Under the pieces are notes generated by a model that saw only the letters and a program-made list of their open reading frames with translations, was not told the origin of the DNA and searched no databases. Shown in pieces: positions 25,424-33,858 of a DNA stretch of 64,000 nt; the first letter of the stretch is position 1; every line of letters begins with the position of its first letter. This stretch comes from an uncultured Muribaculaceae bacterium (lineage in GTDB: Bacteria; Bacteroidota; Bacteroidia; Bacteroidales; Muribaculaceae), in contig CAJOFM010000008.1 in NCBI GenBank assembly GCA_905233915.1, positions 1-64,000 of the forward strand, read 5' to 3'. The position numbers and the translations under genes are program-made.

Positions 25424-26884
25424 ATGGAACAGAATAATATGGATTCCCGTAACGAACAATGGCGCATCGACTTGCGCAATTCTAAGACTCCAAAGGAGCG
25501 CACCGCAATCCCCCGCGTGGAGATGCCGCAACTCGACCCCAAATATCGCATCACTTGCAACGAGGAGGTTAACCAGGGCATCACTGCCGAGCAGGCTGTC
25601 GTCGAAGCATCGCGTTGCCTGGACTGCGCGAACCCCCAGTGTGTGACCGGCTGTCCCGTGAACATTAATATCCCCAAATTCATTAAGAACATTGAGCGTG
25701 GTGAATTTGGCCAGGCTGCCGCTACCTTGAAGGAAACCAGCTCGCTCCCCGCCGTGTGTGGCCGCGTTTGCCCGCAGGAGAAGCAGTGCGAGTCGCGTTG
25801 CATCCACACCAAGATGAAGCACCCCGCTGTGGCCATTGGTTATCTCGAGCGCTTTGCCGCCGACTGGCAGCGCGACAATCTGCCCCAGGAGGTGCCCGCC
25901 ATGGCTCCCGCCAATGGCATCAAGGTCGCTGTTATCGGTAGTGGTCCCTCAGGACTGTCGTTTGCTGGTGACATGGCTAAGAAGGGCTTCAGCGTGACCG
26001 TCTTTGAGGCACTGCACGAGATTGGTGGTGTGCTGAAGTATGGTATTCCCGAATTCCGTCTGCCCAACCACATCGTGGACTACGAGATCGAGGGCCTTCG
26101 CAAGATGGGTGTTGAGTTCGTTAAGGACTGCCTCGTGGGCAAGACCATCAGCTATGAGGACTTGCACGAGATGGGCTTCAAGGGCGTGTTTGTAGGCTCT
26201 GGTGCCGGCTTCCCCCGCTTCATGAACATCCCCGGCGAGAACCTCAACGGTATCATGTCGAGCAACGAGTACCTCACCCGCATCAACCTCATGGAGGCTG
26301 GTCGCGGTGGTGACACCCCCGTGCTACGCGGCAAGACCATCGCTGTTATCGGTGGCGGTAACACCGCTATGGACTCGACCCGTACCGCATTGCGCATGGG
26401 CACCGAGCGCGTTATCCTCATCTATCGCCGTAGCGAGGAGGAGATGCCTGCCCGTCGTGAGGAGGTTGGCCATGCCAAGGAAGAGGGCGTTGAGTTCAAG
26501 ACCTTGCACAACCCCATCGAGTATATCGGTGATGACAAGGGTCGCGTGGTAGCCATGCGCGTGCAGAAGATGGAACTCGGCGAACCCGATGCTTCGGGTC
26601 GTCGCAGCCCCGTGCCCATCGAGGGTGCCATCGAGGAAATCCCTGTTGACCTGGTCATCGTGGCTGTGGGTGTATCGCCCAACCAGCTCGTGCCCCGCTC
26701 GATTCCTGGACTGGACATCAGCAAGCGCAATACCATCGTTGTTAACGAGGAGACCATGCAGTCGTCGGTAGGCGACCTCTACGCCGGTGGTGACATCGTG
26801 CGTGGTGGTGCAACCGTTATCCTTGCCATGGGCGACGGCCGCCGTGCTGCCCTCAACATGGCCAACGCACTGTTAGCCGAGTAA
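25424..26884 (+). CDS. nfnB: NADH-dependent ferredoxin:NADP+ oxidoreductase, large subunit
   Basis: 486 residues of the GltD/NfnB family. The N-terminal iron-sulfur region has CLDCANPQCVTGCP and CGRVCPQEKQCESRC, ligands of two [4Fe-4S] clusters. Two dinucleotide-binding domains follow (VAVIGSGPSGLSFAGDMA near residue 167 and IAVIGGGNTAMDSTRTALRMG near residue 305), and the C-terminus has LYAGGDIVRGGATVILAMGDG. It is the bifurcating flavoprotein subunit partnering nfnA. A stand-alone glutamate synthase small subunit is the main alternative, but no large glutamate synthase gene is nearby and nfnA is adjacent. A perfect 15-bp-arm terminator ends the operon. Confidence 0.92.
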   Translation: MEQNNMDSRNEQWRIDLRNSKTPKERTAIPRVEMPQLDPKYRITCNEEVNQGITAEQAVVEASRCLDCANPQCVTGCPVNINIPKFIKNIERGEFGQAAATLKETSSLPAVCGRVCPQEKQCESRCIHTKMKHPAVAIGYLERFAADWQRDNLPQEVPAMAPANGIKVAVIGSGPSGLSFAGDMAKKGFSVTVFEALHEIGGVLKYGIPEFRLPNHIVDYEIEGLRKMGVEFVKDCLVGKTISYEDLHEMGFKGVFVGSGAGFPRFMNIPGENLNGIMSSNEYLTRINLMEAGRGGDTPVLRGKTIAVIGGGNTAMDSTRTALRMGTERVILIYRRSEEEMPARREEVGHAKEEGVEFKTLHNPIEYIGDDKGRVVAMRVQKMELGEPDASGRRSPVPIEGAIEEIPVDLVIVAVGVSPNQLVPRSIPGLDISKRNTIVVNEETMQSSVGDLYAGGDIVRGGATVILAMGDGRRAALNMANALLAE

Positions 26885-26904
26885 ACGATTTCCAATAAAT
26901 ACTT

Positions 26905-26936
26905 AAAGGGCTGTGACCTCGAGGTCACAGCCCTTT
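26905..26936. terminator. bidirectional terminator between nfnB and a dockerin gene
   Basis: A perfect 32-base palindrome with 15-bp arms AAAGGGCTGTGACCT and AGGTCACAGCCCTTT around CG. T-runs lie on the far side in both directions, so it can serve both convergent genes. Confidence 0.9.
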
Positions 26937-26960
26937 ATTATTTCAGGATTATCTCAATGA

Positions 26961-28490
26961 TTATTGGTTGAGAATCTTAGCTATAAGGGCAGTAACGTCA
27001 GTAACGTTAATTTCGCCCTCACCAGTCAATTCACCGCAAATCGGACAACCCAATGTGTAGTCACTTTGCAGAATCATGGCAATCAAGGTGGTAACATCAG
27101 TTACGTTGATCTGGCGATCGTGGTTGACATCACCCGACTCAAAACCGTGACCACCCATGGGAAGCGTCACCTCACGAACAACAGATTGATAGGACCTATT
27201 CACATTATCTCTAACAACAACATAATATTCGTAGGTAGCACCAGGAGTCAAACCCTCTACGGTGTAGAATGCACCAGGAATCGGGTTCTCGACGCCAACG
27301 CTCTCACCGTATTCATTAATCTCGGTTTGAGGATGAGTGGGCTCAACATTCATAACTAAAACAGTATCTTGGGTAGCTTTGTCAATGACATGGAGGAAAT
27401 AGCCACTATTCTCTCCACCCAGGAAATTACCGAGCATATAAGTGTTCTCGGCATCACATGACCAGTCGGCAAGGAATGAGGTTGAAGTCACGTCGGCTGC
27501 TTCTTTCAACTGCGGGAAGACCTCCATATACCAGATGTCAGATGAACTCCTCTGACCGTTATCGGTATAATAGCTCTGGATACCGATGCGCCAGGTGAAG
27601 AACGGCTCAACCTCAAATCCATTATCGAGCAATTCTTGAATATTGTTGGTCAATTGCGGGAAATGCAAATCAGCTCCACTAATCCCATAGCCATCATATC
27701 CGAAGGGAATCTCGGTTGTGGGTAACACTAAACCAAAGTCTTCTTCTTCACTGAATCTATCGGAAGTGAATTCAAAGAGCTTGTCATTGTCGGTAAAGAC
27801 GCTAAAAGTCACTTTTTCAGGGTCCAGTTTGGTATAGGTGCACTCACCAGTAAAAATCTCATCACCATCGATTCCGGGATAGTCATCAGCAACAGGATTA
27901 CCCATGATATCTGTTCCCAATGTGAAACCTATCTGAGACGAAACCATGTAAAAATTGTCTTCAGGATGTATATGTGTAGGGTTCGAATCCAACCATTCAT
28001 CAATTCTGGGTGTCTTGGGCTTGGGCAGTGTTGCATGCGGGAATACCTCGTCATAAACGATGTTGGAGTAAGATCTGGTGTTGTCATCATTCACGTAGAA
28101 CACCTGAATACCGATACGCCATGTAAAGAACGGATCATAACCTTCGGCATTAGTGCGGTAAAAATAGATGTAATCGGGAGTGAAGTCTGTGCCTCCTTCA
28201 TACTGCCAGCTGTAGATGTCGGTCACATCACCATAGATGTTATCATAGGTATAAACCGATCTTTCGAAAGTGAAAATTTGGTCATTATCAAGATATACAC
28301 GATAACCCAAATTGTCGGTGTTGAGGATGTTGCCTTCAACGGACAATTGTGGTAAGGAGAAGCTCAGTTTGCTGTAGCCATCCTCGTTGCCATAGTCAAA
28401 CCAGGATACATCAGTTGGGTCGGCAGGTGTCACGGCAAATGCACTTGCGGCAACGGCCAAAGCCATTAAAGATAAGATAAATTTCTTCAT
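26961..28490 (-). CDS. secreted repeat protein with C-terminal dockerin-like domain
   Basis: 509 residues with a signal peptide (MKKFILSLMALAVAASAFA). Two related units make up residues 30-330; each contains the strand pattern PFFTWRIGIQ, a short acidic loop, a serine-rich stretch and EVFP. A fibronectin III-like segment follows (GAFYTVEGLTPGATYEYYVVVRDN). The last 60 residues are a dockerin-type pair: DVNHDRQINVTDVTTLIAMIL with canonical calcium ligands, and a degenerate GEGEINVTDVTALIAKIL. The function is unknown; it is probably secreted or surface-bound. A -7 type box TATTTTTG lies on the minus strand at 28541-28534, about 43 bases before the ATG. Confidence 0.85.
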   Translation of the reverse strand: MKKFILSLMALAVAASAFAVTPADPTDVSWFDYGNEDGYSKLSFSLPQLSVEGNILNTDNLGYRVYLDNDQIFTFERSVYTYDNIYGDVTDIYSWQYEGGTDFTPDYIYFYRTNAEGYDPFFTWRIGIQVFYVNDDNTRSYSNIVYDEVFPHATLPKPKTPRIDEWLDSNPTHIHPEDNFYMVSSQIGFTLGTDIMGNPVADDYPGIDGDEIFTGECTYTKLDPEKVTFSVFTDNDKLFEFTSDRFSEEEDFGLVLPTTEIPFGYDGYGISGADLHFPQLTNNIQELLDNGFEVEPFFTWRIGIQSYYTDNGQRSSSDIWYMEVFPQLKEAADVTSTSFLADWSCDAENTYMLGNFLGGENSGYFLHVIDKATQDTVLVMNVEPTHPQTEINEYGESVGVENPIPGAFYTVEGLTPGATYEYYVVVRDNVNRSYQSVVREVTLPMGGHGFESGDVNHDRQINVTDVTTLIAMILQSDYTLGCPICGELTGEGEINVTDVTALIAKILNQ

Positions 28491-28612
28491 TGCGTTAAGG
28501 TTTTTAATGTTAATATAAATGAGTTTAATTTGACAAAAATAGAAAGAAAGCTGACATTTGACGAATTATATCAATTTTTCTTGCAGAATTTTGGACAAAA
28601 CCGTCATTTTTA

Positions 28613-29419
28613 CTAATGTTCGGATGTTGCAGAACGGGGAACAAGAAAGGCACTCACCTCGAAGAGGAGATAGATGGGCAGGAAGACTACCATGAGAGTG
28701 AAGGGGTCGCCTGTGGGGGTGATGATGGCGGCAAGAACGAGAAGAATAACGACGGCGTGGCGACGATAGGTGCTGAAGAAGTCGCGGTGCAACACGCCCA
28801 AGTTGCCCAACAGCCAAGCCACCAATGGTAATTCAAAGATAACGCCCATAATGAAGATGAGCATCAGGAAGGTATCCATGTAACTGTCGAGAGAAATCTG
28901 GTTAGGCACCAACGCGCTCACATGGTAATCAGCCAAAAACCGCAACGTCACAGGGAATACAACAAAATAGCCCACCGCGACTCCAAGAAAAAACATGAGG
29001 CAACCGATAAGGAATGCGGTTTTGACGCCTCGTTTCTCTCCTGGATACAATGCAGGCGCAATAAAGGTCCACAACAGGTAAAGCATGATGGGAAATGTCA
29101 ATACCAATGCCAACCAGAATGATGAAGACATGTGTATGAAGAACTGAGAGGCCAACTTGATGTTGATCAGCTCGACCTCAAAGTCCTGGGTTGAGAACTG
29201 CGGCAACCATGACACGGCCGAGGTCATGCGTTCAAACAGTCGATAAAGCACAAAGTCACCATGGCACGGGGCCAGGATGACTTTGTCAAATATCGTGGGC
29301 ATCACAAAGAACAGCCCGAGTGTCACCACCACAAGGACAAGAGTAATGCGAATCAGCACCGCGCGTAACGCGTCGATGTGATCCCAAAACGACATTTCCT
29401 CGAGTTTGTCCTCGTCCAT
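28613..29419 (-). CDS. tatC: Sec-independent protein translocase subunit TatC
   Basis: 268 residues with six membrane segments. TatC signatures are present: the N-terminal EEMSFWDHIDALRAVLIRI (the SFxxHLxELR-type motif) and the conserved periplasmic/second-helix region ending PSxxPxx-like FITPTGDPFTLMVVFLPIYLLFEVSAFLV. It forms the twin-arginine export channel receptor with the TatA protein encoded just upstream (58 bases). The gene is in the usual Bacteroidota order tatA-tatC. No tatB is seen, as expected in this phylum. Confidence 0.95.
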   Translation of the reverse strand: MDEDKLEEMSFWDHIDALRAVLIRITLVLVVVTLGLFFVMPTIFDKVILAPCHGDFVLYRLFERMTSAVSWLPQFSTQDFEVELINIKLASQFFIHMSSSFWLALVLTFPIMLYLLWTFIAPALYPGEKRGVKTAFLIGCLMFFLGVAVGYFVVFPVTLRFLADYHVSALVPNQISLDSYMDTFLMLIFIMGVIFELPLVAWLLGNLGVLHRDFFSTYRRHAVVILLVLAAIITPTGDPFTLMVVFLPIYLLFEVSAFLVPRSATSEH

Positions 29420-29477
29420 CAGTCCTCTTGGTTATCAAACAACAAAACTACAAACGAAAAGTGAAAAAGAGTAGTTA

Positions 29478-29708
29478 TTATTGTTGTTCCTTGTTGTTAG
29501 ATGACGGCTTGTCAAGATCCTCGAGCGGCTTTTTCAACTCGTCCTCGACCTCATTCATGCCTTGCTTGAAACTCTTGACGCCCTTACCAAGACCACGCAT
29601 GAGCTCAGGGATTTTCCTGCCGCCAAAAAGCAGCAAGATCACCAGCACAATAGCAATTATCTCGCCTGTTCCCAAGTTAAATAAAGCCAGTATTCCGTTA
29701 AGTGTCAT
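29478..29708 (-). CDS. tatA: Sec-independent protein translocase subunit TatA
   Basis: 76 residues: a short periplasmic end, one membrane helix (IIAIVLVILLLFGGRKIPEL) with the conserved FGxxxxPEL motif, an amphipathic helix (MRGLGKGVKSFKQGMNEVEDEL) and an acidic tail. It oligomerises to form the twin-arginine translocation pore. It is the first gene of the tatA-tatC pair. A -7 element TACCTTTG lies on the minus strand at 29750-29743, 35 bases before the start codon. Confidence 0.96.
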   Translation of the reverse strand: MTLNGILALFNLGTGEIIAIVLVILLLFGGRKIPELMRGLGKGVKSFKQGMNEVEDELKKPLEDLDKPSSNNKEQQ

Positions 29709-29779
29709 AGTTCTTTATTTATTAAAAGATTTTTGCTGAATACAAAGGTACACATTTTTTTAAGATGTTCATAAAAAAA

Positions 29780-29811
29780 TTGTGCCATGTTGCAAAAATG
29801 TAGTAATTTTG
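29780..29811 (+). promoter_or_regulatory. promoter of ptb
   Basis: TTG (29780-29782), a 21-base spacer and TAATTTTG (29804-29811). Transcription would start near 29818, inside the extended reading frame, which supports the internal ATG at 29854 as the real start of ptb. It is divergent from the tatA promoter. Confidence 0.65.
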
Positions 29812-29853
29812 GGCATCAAAAAACCATTAACTTCTTTTATAAACGAATCATTA

Positions 29854-30765
29854 ATGAATACCATTAAGAATTTTGATGAGCTGCTTGCTCATCTCAAAGA
29901 AAACAACGTAAAGAAACGTGTTGCTGTAGTTTGGGCTGCCGACGAGAAGACTCCCGCCGCTTGTGCTCAGGCGCTTGAGGCTGGATTTATTGAGGCCATC
30001 TTTGTTGGTTGCCAAGACAAGCTTGAGGCCAATGAGGCTTTGAAGCCCTTTGCCGCCAACATCAGCTACGTTGACGCTACCGATGCCGACGATGCCGCAG
30101 CCAAGGCTGTAGCTCTCGTGCGCGAGGACAAGGCCGACGTGCTCATGAAGGGTCTGATCAACACCGACAATCTGCTGCGTGCCGTGCTCAACAAGGAAAC
30201 CGGTATCTTGCCCAAGGGTAATGTGTTGACTCACGCTGCTGTGGCCGACATCCCCAACTACCACAAGTTATTGATTTTCACTGATGCCGCTGTAATTCCC
30301 TACCCCAACCAGGCTCAACGCATTGAGATGGTGAAGTATATGTCCAATGTGGCCCGCAACTTTGGCGTCGAGGTGCCCAAGGTAGCCCTCATCCACTGCA
30401 CCGAGAAAGTTAACGGCAAGCATTTCCCCTTCACCGAGGATTATCCCGTCATCATCGATATGGCCAACAAGGGCGAACTTGGCAAGTGCATCGTTGACGG
30501 ACCGCTGGATGCCAAGTGCGCTTGCAGCATGCATGCCATGGAGGCCAAGGGCCTGACGTCTCCCCTGGAGGGCGACAGTGACGTGCTCATCATGCCCGAC
30601 ATCGAGGCCGGAAACGTATTCTACAAGGCCATTACCCTGTTTGCCGGTGCCAGCACCGCTGGCCTGCTACTGGGTGCAAAGTGCCCCGCTGTTGTGCCTT
30701 CACGTGCCGACAGCGCACAGTCCAAGTTCTATAGCTTGGCAGTAGCCACCATGGCAGCCGAGTAA
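29854..30765 (+). CDS. ptb: phosphate butyryltransferase-type enzyme
   Basis: 303 residues of the phosphate acetyl/butyryltransferase family, which exchanges CoA for phosphate on a short acyl group. Family features are VLMKGLINTDNLLRAVLNKETG, LTHAAVADIPNYHKLLIFTDAAV, and the end region SDVLIMPDIEAGNVFYKAITLFAGASTAGLLLGAKCPAVVPSRAD. The following gene is a butyrate kinase, so the pair converts an acyl-CoA to the free acid while making ATP. The acyl group could be butyryl, isobutyryl or a longer branched chain, as in amino acid fermentation; sequence alone does not say. I use the ATG at 29854 rather than an earlier in-frame GTG/TTG-type start because the promoter lies between. Confidence 0.93.
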   Translation: MNTIKNFDELLAHLKENNVKKRVAVVWAADEKTPAACAQALEAGFIEAIFVGCQDKLEANEALKPFAANISYVDATDADDAAAKAVALVREDKADVLMKGLINTDNLLRAVLNKETGILPKGNVLTHAAVADIPNYHKLLIFTDAAVIPYPNQAQRIEMVKYMSNVARNFGVEVPKVALIHCTEKVNGKHFPFTEDYPVIIDMANKGELGKCIVDGPLDAKCACSMHAMEAKGLTSPLEGDSDVLIMPDIEAGNVFYKAITLFAGASTAGLLLGAKCPAVVPSRADSAQSKFYSLAVATMAAE

Positions 30766-30775
30766 TCCCATAGAG

Positions 30776-30879
30776 GTTAATGGTTGGTGTTTAAAGGTTA
30801 AAGTATAGCCCTTAATCACTAACCATTGACCCTTTTTAATTCTAAGTCATTAACCATTAAACTTTTAACCATTAAACTA
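30776..30879 (+). repeat. inverted array of TTAAACCATTAA-like repeats between ptb and buk
   Basis: The 118-base gap contains GGTTAATGGTTGG and GTTTAAAGGTTAAAG on the left, and two copies of TTAACCATTAAAC on the right in opposite orientation. The RNA could fold into a long imperfect hairpin between the two coding regions and might tune the ratio of the two enzymes. Confidence 0.5.
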
Positions 30880-30883
30880 GAAT

Positions 30884-31939
30884 ATGATTATCTTAGTCAT
30901 CAATCCCGGTTCAACATCCACCAAGATGGCTGTCGTTGAGGACGGCGAGCCCCGCTTGATTAAAGTGATTCGTCACTCCGCCGAGGAGTTGGCTCCGTAT
31001 GCAAAGATTACCGACCAGTTTGATTTCCGTCGCAAAATGATTCTCAACGAGCTTGAGAATGCCGGAATTCCCGTTAAATTTGATGCCATCGTCGCTCGCG
31101 GCAGCTTGACCAAGCCTCTTCCTGGCGGTGTTTATGCAGTCGATGAGAACATGATTCAGGCCACCTATGCCAGCGAGCACCAGCATGCTTGCGACCTGGG
31201 TTGCGTTATTGCCAACGAGATTGCCAAGGGTCTGGGCTGTCCCTGCTACATTGCCGATCCCGTTGTTACCGACGAGTTGAACGATTATGCCCGCATCTGC
31301 GGCTTGTCGATGTTCAAGCGTGAGAGCATTTGGCACGCCCTGAACCAGCGCGCCATCGCCCGCCGCTTCGCCAAGGAGAACGGTAAACGCTACGAGGACC
31401 TGAACCTCATCGTTGCCCACCTGGGTGGCGGCATCTCGGTAGCCGCCCATGACCATGGCCGTGCCGTTGACGTAAACAACGCTTTGGATGGTGAAGGCCC
31501 GTTCTCACCCGAGCGCGCCGGCAGCTTGCCTGCTAAAGACCTGGTAAACCTGTGCTTCAGCGGCAAATATACCAAGGATGAGATTCTCAAGATGATCTCT
31601 GGTAAGGGAGGCGTATTCTCGCACCTGGGAACTACCGACATGATCGAGGCCGAGAAGATGATGAACAATGGCGACGAGAAAGCCAAGCTCGTTATCAACG
31701 CCATGATTTATCACATTGCCAAGGCTATTGCCGAGAAGGGCGCTGTGCTGTGCGGCAAGATTGATGCCATTCTCATCACTGGCGGTATCGCCTACTGGCA
31801 GTACATGGTTGACGAGTTGAAGAAACGCATCGACTGGATGGCTCCTGTTCACATCTATCCCGGCGAGGACGAGATGTCAGCACTGGCCGCCAATGCCGAG
31901 GCCGTCCTGAAAGGCGAAATCGAAGTCAAGAAATACTAA
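30884..31939 (+). CDS. buk: butyrate kinase
   Basis: 351 residues of the acetate/butyrate kinase (ASKHA) fold. Motifs: VINPGSTSTKMAV at the N-terminus, ARGSLTKPLPGGVYAVDENM, AHLGGGISVAAHDHGRAVDVNNALDGEGPFSPERAG, and ILITGGIAYWQYMVDELKKRI. It phosphorylates ADP from butyryl or branched acyl phosphate. It follows ptb on the same strand across a repeat-filled 118-base gap and needs ptb for its substrate. A long palindromic terminator lies downstream. Confidence 0.95.
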   Translation: MIILVINPGSTSTKMAVVEDGEPRLIKVIRHSAEELAPYAKITDQFDFRRKMILNELENAGIPVKFDAIVARGSLTKPLPGGVYAVDENMIQATYASEHQHACDLGCVIANEIAKGLGCPCYIADPVVTDELNDYARICGLSMFKRESIWHALNQRAIARRFAKENGKRYEDLNLIVAHLGGGISVAAHDHGRAVDVNNALDGEGPFSPERAGSLPAKDLVNLCFSGKYTKDEILKMISGKGGVFSHLGTTDMIEAEKMMNNGDEKAKLVINAMIYHIAKAIAEKGAVLCGKIDAILITGGIAYWQYMVDELKKRIDWMAPVHIYPGEDEMSALAANAEAVLKGEIEVKKY

Positions 31940-31985
31940 TTTTACTATTGTTAGTCCATTTCTCGCAGATAGAATTAATACTATT

Positions 31986-32035
31986 TATCAAAAATGGCAT
32001 TCGCATTTTTGTCTATGCGAATGCCAATTTTGATA
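31986..32035. terminator. bidirectional terminator after buk
   Basis: 21-bp arms (31986-32006 and 32015-32035) with a single mismatch enclose TTTTGTCT. The GC-rich core is GGCATTCGCAT/ATGCGAATGCC, flanked by A- and T-runs, so it works for buk and the convergent gene alike. Confidence 0.88.
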
Positions 32036-32057
32036 GTTGCCGTTAATTGTGAAACCA

Positions 32058-33752
32058 TCACAAGGGAACGATACTGTTTTCGCTATAATTTGCGTTAACG
32101 ATTTTTACTTTGATATAGGCTAACTTAACTGTCTTGTCTCCGTCCATGATGCGAATGCGAATCACTGGAGTGCGATCAACAGCAGATGTTCCATATTTCT
32201 CCTTTACCTTCAAGATTCCGGTTTCAGGATCAAAGTCAACATATTCGGATTGATCAGTTAGGTTGCTGCCACAATAGAAGTTCTTCAAGAGTTCAAGCTT
32301 CCACGTAAATCCAAACTCCCTCTCAATGTCACAAGCAATACAGTAATCACTATAAAAGTGTGCCATCACATAATTCCAAATGTTTAACTGACCATTCCAT
32401 TTGAGTTGAAGATCGCACGTCTCCCCATTATAGTCCTGCATGTAGGTAACAGGATATTCAGGAATGCCAATACAAGGACAGGAATTATCGGCACTATGGA
32501 GAACGGTTCGATAGTGGTACTCTTGCCTGGAAGCATTAAATCTAGCTTTATCTGCAATGTGGATATCATTCATGGAAATCGCCTCAACGGCTGCATAATC
32601 AGAGGTAACAGTCACACCATCAGTTCGAGTGGCTTGCAACGCTACAACTGAGATGTACTCTTCGGTTGCAGGTGCCCCTGTCACGACTACTTCAACAGTC
32701 AGTGTGCCATTGGAATAATTCATAAAATGAGCTTCTGCGTTAAAGTCACTGGAAGCACGTGCATTATGGGCAGAACCATTTCTCTTGTTGTTCGCCTTAA
32801 TGACAAACCTAAGGTTCTTCAAATCCTCAACATTAGCATTTGCAGGATTCACGTGATACTGTATGTAGGTTTTTCTAGCCTTGTAGGTTTGAGAGCCAAA
32901 ACCAGAGAACTCCTCAATACCCATGCTACTGCCATTTTGGCCATTGTCCATTCTCGTCATTTGGTAAGGTGAATAACCGAACAAAGCAACACGAAATGCT
33001 GGAATTCCGTCAACATAAAGTTCTGGCTGGAAAATTAGACTGGTCAATTGCGGTCTGTTGTTTATGGCAAGTGTGTAGTCAACATAGCCGCTTGTGATTC
33101 TGATGTTATACAACTTGAGTTTGGCTCTATCCATGACCACAGTGATTCCTTCAGCAGTGTCTTTCCACGGAATTGAGGTGCGCTCTTTTATCGTACCGTC
33201 ACTGTTGTAAATATCCCAACAACCAGTTGAGGAATTAGGCACATAGTAAGTACTATGAGCACCATCATTGCTAATTGCATAGTAATCACCCTTTACTCCA
33301 TCCTTATGCCAGTAACCATCACTACCGACCTTCCAGACGGTAGCACTGGTTAAGTTGGAGATAGTAAAGATGGTGCCATTGGACATCACAACCTCTATGC
33401 CATTAGCCGCTTGCCTTACGTCTTCAATTACTGTACCATTGGCTACTAGGTTCTGGATTTGTTCTACAGCCCTGGAGTTATCCTCCCACTGTGTCATTTG
33501 CTCATCCAGTACATACTGGATGACGTAGTTAACATCGGCAATATTTACCTCACCATCATTGTTTGCGTCTCCTTCTTTTTTGTTGCTAAGAATAAAGTCA
33601 ATGACAACGTTAACATCGGCAATGCTAATCTCACCGTCCCCATTCACGTCAACTTTAGAATTGTTTGCCGCTTGAACATTTGGTGCAACATGGAACATTA
33701 TCTGCATTGAGAGTAAGGAGACAAATAAGTATATTATTCGTTTTTTCATCAA
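32058..33752 (-). CDS. secreted protein with N-terminal dockerin and DUF4988-like region
   Basis: 564 residues. A signal peptide (ending NVQAA near residue 29) is followed directly by a complete dockerin-type pair, DVNGDGEISIADVNVVIDFIL and DANNDGEVNIADVNYVIQYVL, both with canonical Asp/Asn calcium ligands. Then comes a DUF4988-like segment (NGIEVVMSNGTIFTISN, WKVGSDGYWHKDG). A long beta-rich region of unknown family with several cysteines (residues around CPCIGIPEYP and YCIACDIEREFG) completes it. Such proteins are exported; the dockerin at the N-terminus is unusual, since it is more often C-terminal. The DNA is AT-rich compared with neighbouring housekeeping genes. Confidence 0.82.
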   Translation of the reverse strand: MMKKRIIYLFVSLLSMQIMFHVAPNVQAANNSKVDVNGDGEISIADVNVVIDFILSNKKEGDANNDGEVNIADVNYVIQYVLDEQMTQWEDNSRAVEQIQNLVANGTVIEDVRQAANGIEVVMSNGTIFTISNLTSATVWKVGSDGYWHKDGVKGDYYAISNDGAHSTYYVPNSSTGCWDIYNSDGTIKERTSIPWKDTAEGITVVMDRAKLKLYNIRITSGYVDYTLAINNRPQLTSLIFQPELYVDGIPAFRVALFGYSPYQMTRMDNGQNGSSMGIEEFSGFGSQTYKARKTYIQYHVNPANANVEDLKNLRFVIKANNKRNGSAHNARASSDFNAEAHFMNYSNGTLTVEVVVTGAPATEEYISVVALQATRTDGVTVTSDYAAVEAISMNDIHIADKARFNASRQEYHYRTVLHSADNSCPCIGIPEYPVTYMQDYNGETCDLQLKWNGQLNIWNYVMAHFYSDYCIACDIEREFGFTWKLELLKNFYCGSNLTDQSEYVDFDPETGILKVKEKYGTSAVDRTPVIRIRIMDGDKTVKLAYIKVKIVNANYSENSIVPL

Positions 33753-33858
33753 TTCTTTGTGGCTTTAAATCTGTTTATTATGATTCTAATAAAAACCGTT
33801 TTATGGCGAGAGAACTACTGTTGTAAGCAATAATCCTCTCGCCATCAGCTGGAATGTA

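Noticed and set aside
25424-26884. Glutamate synthase small subunit
   Set aside because: No large subunit is nearby, and the preceding gene is the Nfn small subunit, so NfnB fits better.
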